Assembly (NCBI GenBank): GCA_016169945.1
Contig: JADLSH010000217.1
Span: 1,612,001-1,676,000, forward strand
Direction: 5' to 3'
Source of the DNA: Trachythela sp. YZ-2020
Taxonomy: Eukaryota > Cnidaria > Anthozoa > Malacalcyonacea > Clavulariidae
Length of the DNA stretch: 64,000 bases
In this document: piece by piece, positions 11,548-23,100 of the stretch
How positions within the stretch are numbered: the first letter of the stretch is position 1
How the letters are laid out: every line of letters begins with the position of its first letter
Notes under the pieces: generated by a model
What the model was told of the DNA's origin: nothing
The model's database searches: none
The model's input: only the letters and a program-made list of their open reading frames with translations
Translations under genes and position numbers: made by a program

Positions 11548-11859
11548 TTATTTTTCCTTCGCGTTCTCGCCGACTGCTTTTATGACAACGAAATAAGTTT
11601 TAGTTAGATCAAATCGAACTAGAAGTGCTGCAGAAATCCCAAACAAAGACGACATAACCCTGTGTTCTTCAGTTCTTGTGGAGGGAAGTGTCTCCAGGAT
11701 AATTGATGGCCGACGAAATGCATGTCTGATGTCTCGCGGCCAATACTGCTTGTCATCCTGAGATCGTGTGTGTGAGTTTGCGCAAAGATATTTTAGATAC
11801 TGATTCAAGTCAACACTCGAGCGATTCCAATTTCTTTGGGCAATCATCAGTAAGTTCAA
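11548..11859 (-). CDS. Unrecognised 103-aa ORF in the TTAA element
   Basis: An open minus-strand frame close to the left TIR. The protein has RNWNRSSVDLNQYLKYLC and RSQDDKQYWPRDIRHAF, with a plausible globular composition and no recognised motif. It could be a terminal exon of a minus-strand gene whose first exon is at 14268-14529, but no matching splice sites were traced. Confidence 0.25.
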   Translation of the reverse strand: MNLLMIAQRNWNRSSVDLNQYLKYLCANSHTRSQDDKQYWPRDIRHAFRRPSIILETLPSTRTEEHRVMSSLFGISAALLVRFDLTKTYFVVIKAVGENAKEK

Positions 11860-12171
11860 TTCAATCGCTTATATTTTGTGGTATTGTTTACAAAGCGGGT
11901 AAATAGACCGCGGTTCTAATATCATGTAGAAGACTTTAGCAGGCGTCAAGGCGATGGTCATGCATTTCTTCAATAATTTAAGACCGGATGAGAATCCAGA
12001 TACTATCAAACTGAAAAATACGTTATTTAAAGATGCACCTATTTCAGATATTTAATGACTTCCATCAAGCAAAAACTCATTCGTTTAGAATTTGGTTGAC
12101 AATATTGATGTGGATGTTTTGACTTTTGAGGGGGATAGCTACTGAGCTATTATGAAGACAACCACTAGTAT

Positions 12172-12432
12172 TTGCTGCTCTATGGTGAGTTACCAGAACA
12201 GGATCAACCACAACCTGGTGTAGAGATTCACAACCTGTTGCAGAGGTCCCACAACCTGATCCACCACAACATGGTCCAGAAGCTCCACACCCACCTGCAG
12301 ATGCAATACCAGGCTGGTGTCATTGTGGGCACTGTCATGTTATGCCGACACAGTTAAAGAACAAGTTTTGTTGTAGAAGATTGCAATGCAGGGTACTGAC
12401 AGTTAATGGGCTAACAAAACTATCTGCTAGTG
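12172..12432 (+). pseudogene. P2X7-type Cys-rich domain fragment
   Basis: The first part reads LPEQDQPQPGVE. After a one-base frame change near 12230 it reads VPQPDPPQHGPEAP and then GWCHCGHCHVMPTQLKNKFC, with a second Cys directly after. The pattern W-C-x-C-G-x-C-x-x-M-P-T followed by a Cys pair is the signature of the P2X7 receptor intracellular domain, found in many invertebrate proteins outside channels. The frame then ends at a stop. No channel helices are present. It could be cargo or a piece of an element-encoded protein. Confidence 0.5.
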
Positions 12433-12628
12433 TCTATTGTTAACCCATTAGCAGGCAATGCACCATATATTAGTATTTCACTCTGTTTGACGCCTGATGA
12501 TTTTATTCGTCAGTGTTAAGTACTGCCAGTTAATGGGCTAAGTGGCAAGAAAGCATCGTATTGCTCTGGCTAACACCAAAAGGTTTGGGTTTTTTAAAGT
12601 AATTACACTTAATGATTATGTATCCTTG

Positions 12629-12896
12629 CTTACTGTCGATGCAATGGAAGTGTTGATAAAATATTGCATCAATTATTTTCCTCAAGTTGATCAATACATT
12701 TGCTCAAAAATTGCTCAACTTCCTATGTGTGTGTGTGAATTGACCAATGGCATCTCATTTCAGTGATTGATTGACCAATTGGGAACAAGTATGCTAGTAA
12801 ACAGGAAGTTGAGCAATTTTTGACCAAATGTATTGATCAACGAGGAAAAGAATTGATGCAATATTTTATCAACACTTCCATTGCATCGACAGTAAG
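12629..12896. repeat. Long inverted repeat with about 95-bp arms
   Basis: Left arm 12629-12724 and right arm 12803-12896 are near-perfect reverse complements containing GATGCAATGGAAGTGTTGAT. The spacer is 78 bp. It is probably a nested foldback MITE; no target duplication was identified. Confidence 0.75.
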
Positions 12897-13438
12897 AGGT
12901 TGATAATTAAAAACATTAATTTCATATGCTGTAGTAGTTGATATATGCCTGTTCGCCTTTTCGCACCATGTGATCTAGCCCTACATATTGACATTAGCCC
13001 AGTGATAATAAAATGCCAATACATGGCAACCTTTCCCTTCTACATATATTGTATGAAAGCCAAAAATGAAACAAAAAAGCAAGCATTTAGACAATGATTC
13101 TTGTTTTATCTTCAGCTTTCATATCACTATAAAACAAATTTGCCACACATTGGTATTTTTTAATCATGGACTGAGCCAATGTAATAATGGCATGGCAATC
13201 TTGTTTTATTGTAAGATTTAACAAGCATTAAGTTAGGAAATTCAATTTTATGGATATTTAGGAATCACACATTTGTTGAAATATTGCTAACATATTCAAA
13301 TTGAATACTATTACATTTTTATAGCACTTCATCTAGCTAATTATTTACATTTTATCAATGTGAATTTACTAGTCTTGTATTTAACATACATTAAATGATA
13401 ACAATTGAAATACAGCAGTTACGTACTATATTTCTGGC

Positions 13439-13856
13439 TACACTCTTTTCTTTATAAGAACCAGTAAAAACAAGCCTAAGCTCAATGTTCTTATTTTTTG
13501 CCAATTTGAGGCTCAAATTGTTCTTAGCTTGTTCTTATTATGCACTCTTTTTGGGGATTTAAATTACAATGACATCACATAAGATTAGATTTAGGATTAG
13601 TTTTAGGATTAGTCTAAGGATTACAGTACAGTCAATCTGGGATATTGAATTTTGGGTTCATACAGTCAGTAGCACCTGTCCTGTAGTGTACAGGGACACC
13701 GTATGTTGGACACTGTATGAAAGTTAAAGTTATACAAAGTACATTTATAAACCTTTTTTTCGTCAGCCTCAATTTGTTCTTATTTTGTTCTATTTTTTGG
13801 GGGAAAATTCAGCCTAAGTGTTCTTATTAAATTGGTTCTTATAAAAAAAGAGTGTA
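13439..13856. mobile_element. MITE with TA-flanked inverted repeats
   Basis: The ends TACACTCTTTTCTTTATAAG and its near reverse complement enclose 418 bp. TA at both tips fits a Tc1/mariner-type target. GTTCTTATTTTTTG-like subterminal motifs repeat near both ends. It is non-coding and nested inside the TTAA element. Confidence 0.6.
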
Positions 13857-14267
13857 TTTCATTTCAAAAATATGTCTAAAATAGGTTTATAATTTTCACT
13901 TTAAATCTGTGTATCATCTTGTGACCTGCAATTCTTGTATAGGAAGACATTGACAGATTGACCAACTCAGGAATGTATGTATACAGTATAGTATACTGCT
14001 TAGGCACCAAAACATTTACACTAAATACAGGTAGCCATCTCTTTGTTCTCTTGCTGTATTGTAATCTTGAACTGTAAATGTACAATTCTTATTGTGAGAT
14101 AGTAATTTTTCATTATAACTGACAGGATGCAGGTGTAATGGTGTATTATTTGCTCATGTAACATATCAGAGGACAAATATCAACACATACAATATTAAAC
14201 TATTAACACTCACAGCACATTTGAAACATACACTAACTTTAAATCATATTGTTAGTTGAGCTATTAC

Positions 14268-14529
14268 CTGAAATGCTGCCCTTTGTGAGGCATATAATGA
14301 TCTAGCAATACCGACCCAAGTTGACAAGTTCTTTGTCTGTTTCAAGCGACAATTCATTCATTAATCCTTGCATTCTCGAGCGCGGATCGTACAAATAGAT
14401 CTTTGTCGCATCCCTCTCCGCATAATGCCGCTTTTTTTCTTTCAGCTTTATCTTCAGAAGTGACAATACGAGCCTCTTTGACTGGCGAAAAGAAGAACTC
14501 GTTTGAGATCGCGCCTAACCGTCCGCCAT
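14268..14529 (-). pseudogene. Possible first exon, TTAA element, minus strand
   Basis: From an ATG at 14529 the frame reads MADG, a TAG stop, then a long open stretch including KLKEKKRHYAERDATKIYLY and SRMQGLMNELSLETDKELVN. A second stop falls near 14295. The segment ends at CAG followed by GTAATAG, a reasonable splice donor. Composition suggests a nuclear or element-encoded protein. No family was recognised and two stops argue against activity. Confidence 0.35.
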
Positions 14530-14553
14530 TTTGTTATTTCGCATATAATTAAA

Positions 14554-14584
14554 ATTCCAATGGTCGGGTCCCGACCATTGGAAT
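14554..14584. repeat. Perfect 15-bp-arm palindrome near right TIR
   Basis: ATTCCAATGGTCGGG and its exact reverse complement are separated by one base, five bases inside the right TIR. It would extrude as a hairpin. Confidence 0.8.
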
Positions 14585-15278
14585 GTATATGCGCAGAATA
14601 TATGCGCAGAACGGACTTTACTTCATCTTTAAGTATAGCCGGACTATCGGCTTTGGTCGTAGAACTACGACCAAAAGAAAAATACCCGCGTATACTATTT
14701 CTGCTGTAATATTCATTACGGTGTATTTAATTTAATTTAATTTAATTGCGTGAGTTGTGTCAGTGATATATCGGTATAGCTATATGGTTTTAAATTCGCT
14801 GCGGCAGCACTTCGTCCGAGTATATTAACTAGTGCAGACATGAATCCATGTTCCTTGTGAGTCGTGATATAATTGTTTTTTGTGTATTCAGTAAACACAT
14901 TTTAGAGGATAAGTATGAACCGCGACTACCGCGTATTAACTATACTTTCACATTCCCGCTAAAAATTCGAGTATTGCAAGATTTTACTCATTGCTTTTTT
15001 AGTTCTTTACTTATTTTCGTTGTTGTTCTTTATCAATTTGATGGAGTTCCTAGCTGTTATTATTATTATCATTGGATATCGAATGTGTCTCGGCTAACAA
15101 TATATTTGGCTTTAAGTGTTTCGGTTGTCGGCCGCTACGACGAATTCATATTCTTCGACTTTGACTGAATATATAATTCAATTCAATTCAATTCAAAAGT
15201 CTTTTTATTAGATCAAAAGATAAAAATACATATCTTATGTTACAAGTAAATATTAAGAATACATTAGTAAAATTTACA

Positions 15279-16140
15279 TCATATGAATAGGTTATAGTTA
15301 AAAATTAATCTATTTACAAACGACAATTTAAAACGTTCCGTGTTCACTCTTGGATACTGACTAAACTCTGTCCTCAGAGAGTAGCTTGTGGATTTTTTTC
15401 TTGGTATCAAGTCGACTATGGCACTCTTCTGATTTACAGAAGCCTTAAATATATTTCTGTCGTGTATTTCTAAAAGATATCTAATATTTACAGGTTCTGA
15501 TATATACTTTCGCTTAAAACATCTGTCAAGAAACCGTTGTAGAGTACTGAGTTCGGCGGGAGAAGAACCGTAAACGGACAGGCCAAACGTTATAGTAGAT
15601 ATTACTAAGGTCTTAAATAGATAATCTATCTCACATTGGCTATAGCCTTCTGCCCTGAGTGTTCGTATAACGTACAAGCATTTGTTTGCTTTGACCAATT
15701 TACCTCGCACATGACTGGTAAACTTGAGATTGTCTTGAAAAGTAATGCCTAAAATGGGAAGTTCCTTGCATTGGGGTATATTATAAACATTGTCGAGTTG
15801 ATCATTATATCCCTTCTTCCGGATGATAAGCTCTTTACATTTACCAGGGTTACAAGTCATAAAATTATCGTCAGACCAGCTCAGGAATTGTCCAACTGTA
15901 TCTGTTGATATATCAGGACCGTCACTCCAAACTGGCACTATTATATTTGAATCGTCCGCATATTTAAAAGAGCGTTCTCGCCGTCTATGTCCACCTCTAA
16001 ATCATTCAGCAAAATATTAAAAAGGTAGGCGCCACTTACGCTCCCCTGTGTTGTACCCTTATTACCATCCATCCATCCTCCACAACAAGCGTTACAAACG
16101 ACTCTTTGCTTTCTATTCTTTAGAAAATTTAAATACCAAT
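15279..16140 (-). pseudogene. LINE ORF2: reverse transcriptase C-terminal half
   Basis: After the frameshift the other frame gives [19 protein letters not shown], then [20 protein letters not shown]. Following a second break near 15975 comes the catalytic box [13 protein letters not shown], with Asp-Asp intact. The thumb and C-terminal segment (15279-15938) includes [16 protein letters not shown] and [16 protein letters not shown], as in other jockey/CR1 proteins. The stop lies about 80 bp before the (TTGAA)n tail. Confidence 0.8.
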
Positions 16141-17916
16141 TTATGATATAAGGTTGAGTGGCACATTTTTTAACTTTTCCGAGAGGAGTGAATGTTTCAC
16201 GGAGTCGAAGGCCTTGCTAAAATCCATAGAAAACAGTCTAACTGCTTTGCAGTCCGCTCTATCTAAGAAGCTGAGTACTTTGTTCTGAATAGTCAACAGA
16301 GCGTTTGTACAACTTCCCCCCTGCCTGTACGCAAATTGCGTTGGGGATAAAATTTCCTCAATTGTCGACTTGACCTGACTATTATAAACGAGCTTTTCGA
16401 AGGTCCTCGCAATTACAGGTGTAATATTTATTCCACGAAAGTCACCATCTTCCTTTGGTAAATCAACCTTTGCAAGAGGGTTAATATTCGCTCTTTTCCA
16501 TGAATCTGGCCAAGTATGTGATGAAAGGGACAAATTCCAGACGTTAGTTATAACTTCGGCTAGAATTTCCGCATGATCATTCCAAACCCAATAGGGAATA
16601 TAATCGGGACCTGTTGCTGTCCTCTTTATTCTTTTCAAGGCATTCCATACCTGCTGTTCCGTGAAGCTAGGAATATCTACTTCATCACCAATAATTGAGA
16701 GCGTCGGTTCGACATAACTATCATCGTGGCAGAGTTCGCCAAAGTAGCGATTTAATCTTGTAAGTGATGCATTATCTAAAGTAACTCTTGATGATGATGC
16801 ATTTCGCTGAGAAATATCATTCGTCTTTCTCCACCAAGTTCTACTTCCCACCAAGGCCCTAAAATTTCTTCTGTTTAGACAAATGACATCAGAAATCCTT
16901 TTGTTAATTAAACTGAGTCTATCCTTTTGCGACCGAGCAATTCTGGATTTAGCTTTTAGCAAAGATTTCATTAAAGGACTCATCCAGTAAGGATCCCGTG
17001 AGGAAATTGAGACTGTTTTTGTGGGCATACATTTATTCATATGATCCATGATCTTACGTTCAAGACAATTCACAGCGTCATTTACATTCGTGGACTGCGA
17101 TACATCCTCCCAATCTTCTTCTGCTAAAGCTTTGTGGAAATCTTCCTTTCGATGCTTTCTACAATCCCGAAATTCAACCTTTCGGCGCTTAGGTTTTAGT
17201 TTCGTTCCTGCTGGTAAAATAACCCCTAAGTGGTCGGTTTTAGTTAACATATGGAAAGGATAACATTTTGAGAACAAATCTATTCTATTTGTAAGGCAGT
17301 TATCCAAACATGCGTTACCCCTTGTTGAAAAGTCGACCATTGCATCCCATCCTGATAGTTCCTCAAGGTGTTTTATGTCCAAACTGTTCAAATCCCCTCC
17401 ACAAACAATTACAGTGTCTGGATATTTGTCCAGAACGTCGTCAGAAATACTTATCAAATAATCCAATAAGTCGCTCTCCAGATAATTGTGCCTAGGCGGG
17501 TGATAAAGGCCATATATCAACATGCGATTTCCTGTAGGTAACAGAAGTGTGACACCAATAAGTTCGTACAAACTGGATCGATAAATATCAATAACTTTTA
17601 AGTTGTTCCGAACATATATTGCTACCCCTCCTTTTGCTCTCATATCGCGTCCTTCCCAACTTCTATCTCTTCTAAATATTGAATAATTGTGAATGGTCAC
17701 CACAGCATCTGGCATTTCAGGTTTCAGGTGACTCTCGCTCACCACACATACATCTATATCGTTATTGACCAAATCTGCCTCCAGTGCAACTACAGCTCGT
17801 ACTCGATTTTTTGTTTTTGCCAAACTACATATATTGATGAACATAAACTTAGGAACAGCAAAACCCGACTCTCTCGAAGGAACCTTTCTTGTGGATGTTA
17901 AATTAATAGGTACCAA
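16141..17916 (-). pseudogene. LINE ORF2: endonuclease and first half of reverse transcriptase
   Basis: 591 codons. Residues about 20-260 form an APE-type endonuclease: [23 protein letters not shown] (catalytic Glu), [31 protein letters not shown] (Asp/Asn) and a TDHLG box. Reverse transcriptase follows: [59 protein letters not shown] and motif [14 protein letters not shown]. The frame is lost in a six-base A run (plus-strand 16166-16171), just after motif A. This polypeptide would nick target DNA and reverse-transcribe the element. Confidence 0.85.
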
Positions 17917-18005
17917 GTTACTTCGTCTCTTTGAGTTAATGTTTGGGGTATTATTAGAATTACAGTGGTGGTAATTTTGTCTCTGTGTAATTCTAACAGG
18001 AATAG

Positions 18006-18827
18006 CTAAGTTCTTTTTCTTGTCATCCCATGAACAAATTCTAGGTAATTCAACCAGTCTTTCTGATTTTGTTGTGGTTGATGGTTGGGCTGGAAATTTT
18101 GATAGGACTGGAAATTCTGATGAAGTCGATGATTCTGATAGGACCGGTAATTTTGATCGTATCGAGGGTTTGGGTAAGGGGGGTGATTTGGGTGAGGCCG
18201 ATGATTTAAACGGCGCCGTCGAAAATTTGTCAGGTGAGCGGAATGGAGTGATGTCTGATGATTCCCTTGATGCTTGGGTTTTGCATAATAGCCATGCCTG
18301 TATCGCTTCGAGTAAACCTTCTTCTTATTGGGAAGCTTACTTTGTTTATTTTTCTGCATATTTGATGATGGTAATAACTCAATTAGTGGCAAGTTTCCCA
18401 AACACATAGGTAGCGTCGTTTTGGTTGTACATCGTCTAATTGGTTGACCTTGTGGTTTACCTTCTACGGTATTGCAGTTTGATTTAGAATTCTCACATTG
18501 ATAATCACGAACACTATTAGAATTGTTACTGACTTTACTCTGTAGTTTATCACTTCGATGCCCATGCGATAGACAAAACTGTTCATCATGTAGAACAACT
18601 GATTTATTACAGGGGTTTTCATTGATTTCGTTTTGTTTACTAATTGTATGAGTATTTGATTGTTCTCTGTTCGCGATGGTTGACCGCTCATCTGTTATAT
18701 TTTGTATATTTTGCATGTTAATCATTTGACTATGAATTTGCTCAATCGCTTTACTGTTCTGGTATACATTATTGGAGAGTCTCGACTCCATTATTACAGC
18801 ATCTAACTTCACATCCTTCAAGTTCAA
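18006..18827 (-). pseudogene. LINE ORF1, C-terminal part in shifted frame
   Basis: The frame continues the helical region (KLDAVIMESRLSNNVYQNSK, IEQIHSQMINMQNIQN), then runs into a basic segment ([19 protein letters not shown]) and an Asn/His/Pro/Gln-rich low-complexity tail. It overlaps the upstream frame by 59 bp, and the junction near 18820 is most simply one indel. Its stop at 18006 lies where the ORF2 frame ([17 protein letters not shown]) takes over, another likely indel or a translational coupling point. Confidence 0.6.
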
Positions 18828-19617
18828 TAGATAATTCGTTACACTTCCTCATTTTTTCGCCGATATCCCTAGCAGAAATCGACTGGGCATTTGAACCAGA
18901 CGCATTCTTTCCTAACATACAATTTCCACAGGAAACCGGGGCTTCCTTTATCAATCTACTTATAGAATTGTAAACATTGTTTGTTAAATCAAACAGACGA
19001 TCAATTTTCTTGAGAGCATCTCTCAATTCTGCAGACAAATGATCACAATTCTGGTTTTGTGTTTGAGAAGCACAATCCCGTGTTATAGGACTATTATTAC
19101 TTTGATCGATTTCGATGCACTGCTTCTGTCCGTTGGTCTGGCTAACATCGGAAGGCTGGCAAACACTATTTACTTCAGTTATTGAGTCAGAATTATGGGA
19201 ACTGACCCCGTCACAGACATTAGTTATCGAAGTTGTGCATACCTTTAAGTGGTCTTGAAATTCGTCAAGTGTGCTCGACATACACGCCTTAATCAAGCAT
19301 TCCTTTACCAAATTGCCAGCCTTTCCACGGAATAGTAAAGAACCCAATTTTCCAGGATACCATGTGCATGATAAGTCAAAGTTAAAGCTATCAAACTTTT
19401 TTGAATTGCCCCCTGGCGACGACCATTTACCTCGCTGGGCAAAAGCATATTCGATACATTTCTTCAGCGATTCATGATCAGCAGACCATCTAATTCGTTC
19501 GCCATCGTAATATATCATTTCGGAAGTTTTATATCTGTAAATTTCTTTCACATCCCAAACGGTGGTCATTATATTTTCATCGGAGTCGGAGCTCATACAA
19601 ACAGGACCCGCCGCCAT
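18769..19617 (-). pseudogene. LINE ORF1, N-terminal part
   Basis: I take the start as the ATG at 19617 (MAAGPVCMSSDSDEN), because further upstream the frame runs into array sequence outside the element. Residues about 25-110 form a module with GERIRWSADHESLKKC, QRGKWSSPGGNSKKF and WYPGKLGSLLF, which recurs in the LINE at 54.4 kb. A Ser/Thr/Asn-rich stretch and a helical Leu-rich region near 200-240 follow. ORF1 proteins bind element RNA; I infer the module is the nucleic-acid-binding part. The frame ends at 18769, overlapping the next frame. Confidence 0.7.
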
Positions 19618-19722
19618 GATGGTCAAACGGACACACATATCAGCGCCATTCAGGTTATTTTCTTGGATTGTTAATAGGTCTAATTTCCTTGTTCTGTGTC
19701 CTTTCTCCACTATTTCTCTTAC

Positions 19723-19778
19723 CTTTCAAAATAGTTCTTTCTGTAATAGTAGTTTATTAAAATCTTGTTTAAATACAT
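19723..19778 (-). other. Candidate exon with splice donor (unit 0 copy)
   Basis: Minus-strand ATG at 19778 followed by an 18-codon open stretch ending GAAAG before GTAAGAG, a good splice donor. A TATAAAAAAG-type box lies about 25-35 bp upstream. Equivalent segments occur at 27743-27798, 33661-33716 and 40333-40388. It could be the first exon of a unit-encoded gene; no downstream exon was proved. Confidence 0.3.
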
Positions 19779-20145
19779 TTTGAGTTAAATGATAACGACA
19801 GATAGTATAAAAAAGCGGCCGAAATGTCATTTTCCAAGACCACATCAGTTAGAAAATCAATAAACTGAAATAAGCAAGAAAACAGCATATTTGCACTAAA
19901 ATACATTCGAGATCACTTATCACCACTCCAATATATATAATATTTAATAGATATCTATATCCACCTTTAATCGTAATCCTTACCTCACCCAAATCCTATC
20001 CCTAATCGTAACACTTACATTAATCCTAACCCTAACCCCAAATAACCTGATAAGCCTAACTCTAACGCAAATTTTTACCATAATCCTAACTCTTACCCTA
20101 AGCCTACCCTAAGCCTACCTAATCCTAACCCTATCCCCCTAAGTT

Positions 20146-23100
20146 TCACGGACGAAAGAATATCACTCTAATTAGTACAATTGGAAACAAGTATTTATTT
20201 TCCATTCCTGAAGAACTTACATCTAAAACTATTTGTTTTTGCGACTCGGAAAAATCTGCAAGCAACTGCGCCTTCTTTACCATCTCCAAACTGACTTCGA
20301 GCGAAGGTTGGCGTGGCTTTCTACCTCTCAATAGTTGCCTGTTACGTGATTGAAAACGTGCAAACAAACAGAAAGTCGTTGAATTATATCAGATCTCTTT
20401 GATTTTGGTGTCACTTCTCCCCTCAAGAGTGATTCGTTTAGTTCCTTATAGTCTAGGACCTGTATAGGAGTTTGTATGCATTTCATTTAGCACAGGCAAT
20501 CTCAACTGTTTTAGGGTAAAATGACCATGGCGGTCAACATGGCATATGTGCGAAAACCTGAATCCGGGACGAAAGTACTGAAAATGACCCCGCCCTGAAA
20601 CGGCAGTGCCGACATAGCTCTAACTTCCGAAAAGCAAAAGCGACAGCCTTTCTGAAGTGCTTATAGTGTTTAGAAGGGTTGCTTTTAGGGGTGTTATTGG
20701 AAGGAAAAATTTGTCTAAGTATAATATTTTACAAGGAAATGACCATGCACCACCCCAGGTCAACTGCTAATTATCCATGAAATAACTAATATACCTGGCA
20801 GAGATTAAATTTTCTTATTTCCTAACAATTTTTATCATGGGATGAAAAACTATGCTTAATTTAATATAATTATTGTAGATTTCATAAGGATTGACATTGT
20901 TTTGTTTAAATATAATACATTTTATTTCACGTACCCCCCACCAAAACACGATTTCAGCCATATTTTGCCGTCTTGTTTGCTTTTTACCGCCGAGTCTCGC
21001 AAGTATCATCCAATTATTGTACTTTTACATAATGATAGATGGCTAAAGAAGATTTCAACCAAGTTTCGTCAAGTTTTGAAGCAGTGCAGTGTATTTTATC
21101 TTCGATATTGTGTCCTTCGATATTTCGTCAAATAGCGGCCATTGCAATGCCTCGCCGCTTGTCTTCCCGATAAATGCCACTTCTTCGTCTTCATATGTAT
21201 TTAGATTACAGTATCCAAGAGTACTTCATTGTAGAATAGTCCCAATCGAAAAACTAGAATAGTATAGTCCCACTTGAAAGGAAAAAACCTCCCATAACAA
21301 ATTTAGGATCAGAATCAAAGACACAAGTTTAAAAATAATTTGAAAGTCACGCGCAATCTTCGCGAAAACTCCTCGTGGCTACTTCACAGGGGAGGGGGCA
21401 AATATTTTCACGAAACGCTGGTTCGCCACCACAGAACCCAGTAAATATATTATATTTATTGTATTTTTATGATTTATGAAAAAAAACAATAAATATTTGC
21501 GTATTTTCTATTGTTTTTATCATAAATCATAAAAATACAATAAATATAATATATTTACTGGGTTCTGTGGTGGCGAATCAGCGTTTCGTGAAAATATTTG
21601 CCCCCCCCTGTCAAGTAGCCACGAGGAGTTTTCGCGAAGATTGCGCGTGACTTTCAAATTATTTTTAAACTTGTGTCTTTGATTCTGATCCTAAATTTGT
21701 TATGGGAGGTTTTTTCCTTTCAAGTGGGACTATACTACTCTAGTTTTTCGATTGGGACTATTCTACAATGAAGTACTCTTGGATACTGTGATCTAAATAC
21801 ATATGAAGACGAAGAAGTGGCATTTATCGGGAAGACAAGCGGCGAGGCATTGCAATGGCCGCTATTTGACGAAATATCGAAGGACACAATATCGAAGATA
21901 AAATACACTGCACCGCTTCAAAACTTGACGAAACTTGGTTGAAATCTTCTTTAGCCATCTATCATTATGTAAAAGTACAACAATTGGATGATACTTGCGA
22001 GACTCGGCGATAAAAAGCAAACAAGACGGCAAAATATGGCTGAAATCGTGTTTTGGTGGGGGGTAAGTGAAATAAAATGTATTATATTTAAACAAAACAA
22101 TGTCAATCCTAATATAAAATCTACAATAATTATATTAAATGAAGCATAGTTTTTCATCCCATGATAAAAATTGTAAGGAAATAAGAAAATTTAATCTCTG
22201 CCAGGTATATTAGTTATTTCATGGATAATTAGCAGTTGATCTGGGGTGGTGCATGGTCATTTTCTTGTAAAATATTATACTTAGACAAATTTTTCCTTCC
22301 AATAACTACCCCTAAAAGCAACCTTCTAAAAACTATAAGCACTTCAGAAAGGCTGTCGCTTCTGCTTTTCGGAAGTTAGAGCTATGTCGGCACTGCCGTT
22401 TCAGGGCGGGGTCATTTTCAGGACTTTCGTCCGGATTCAGGTTTTCGCACATATGCCATGTTGACCGCCATGGTCATTTTACCCTAAAACAGTTGAGAAT
22501 GCCTGTGCTAAATGAAACGCATACAAACTCCTATACAGGTCCTAGACTATTAATAAAATCTTCATCTACGGCGTCTAAATAATCATTAGCAGCATTCGAG
22601 AAGCAGTAGTTTTTCTTAGAATGGTATAACTCGTGAATTTCTAAGAAAACATCTGTCAAAGATTTAAAAGTCGCGGCATGAAGATCTAATTTGCGTTTGG
22701 CTTCTTCGGTTTTCCTCGGTGTTGGTCATAAACATAGCGGGAACAAGAACAGAAACCGGTCTAACAGACCACTCCCTTGATCTAGTCGACATAACAATCG
22801 AATTCCATATGGAACCTGCGTCAGTCCGATCATATAACATTGAGTTTTCGCCGCTGGAATTTCTCGAGTACTTTCCGTTGCGTAGCGGCATGAAGCACGC
22901 TCTCCTGGAAATAACTCGCACAACAACTGAACTTCACCCATTGCATGATCCTCTTCATTCTTTAACACCTTGTTTATGAAGTCATATATTTCTGGGGAGC
23001 CAATAAAAACCTTCTTTTGCTCTAAAATAAATTTGATCATTGCCGATGAAGTGCACCGTTCCAGTATGAAATTTCCCATGTTATTGTCCTCTCTTATTGT

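Larger units (their letters stand above)
11436..14628. mobile_element. TTAA-flanked DNA transposon with 40-bp TIRs
   Basis: The left end (11436-11475) and the reverse complement of the right end (14589-14628) match at 39 of 40 positions; they start AGATGATGTAAAGTCC and end TATTCTGCGCAT. TTAA flanks both sides (11432-11435 and 14629-14632). The empty site is preserved in other array copies, for example ATTCTTAAGTATAGCC near 27076. A TTAA target is typical of piggyBac and Kolobok elements. The contents are broken, so it is non-autonomous or decayed. Confidence 0.85.
15177..19636 (-). mobile_element. Near-full-length non-LTR retrotransposon (LINE)
   Basis: It is inserted into array unit 0: the empty site, ATATATAAT followed by ATCAGCGC, is intact near 27655. 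On the minus strand the 5' end lies near 19636, then come ORF1 and ORF2, and the 3' end carries a (TTGAA)n microsatellite tail (15177-15195). About 4.46 kb, the length of a complete jockey/CR1-like element. Frame breaks near 18820, 18025, 16168 and 15975 show it is inactive. Confidence 0.85.
9488..19829. repeat. Array unit 0 (shortened, split by two insertions)
   Basis: The array begins at TTCCAAGACCACATCAGTTA, the same phase at which later units begin (19832, 27852, 33770). Without the TTAA element (11436-14628) and the LINE (15177-19636) about 2.7 kb of unit remains: a telomere-like array, one Merlin-type transposase remnant and a tail ending in GCGGCCGAAATGTCATT. It matches the second half (A2) of the full units and lacks the DUF3987 gene and the A1 half. 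Confidence 0.8.

Noticed and set aside
20902..21135. 77-aa ORF mirrored at 21862-22095
   Set aside because: The two copies are the arms of the palindrome, so their conservation reflects recent inversion, not selection. The opposite strand has the more gene-like short exon.
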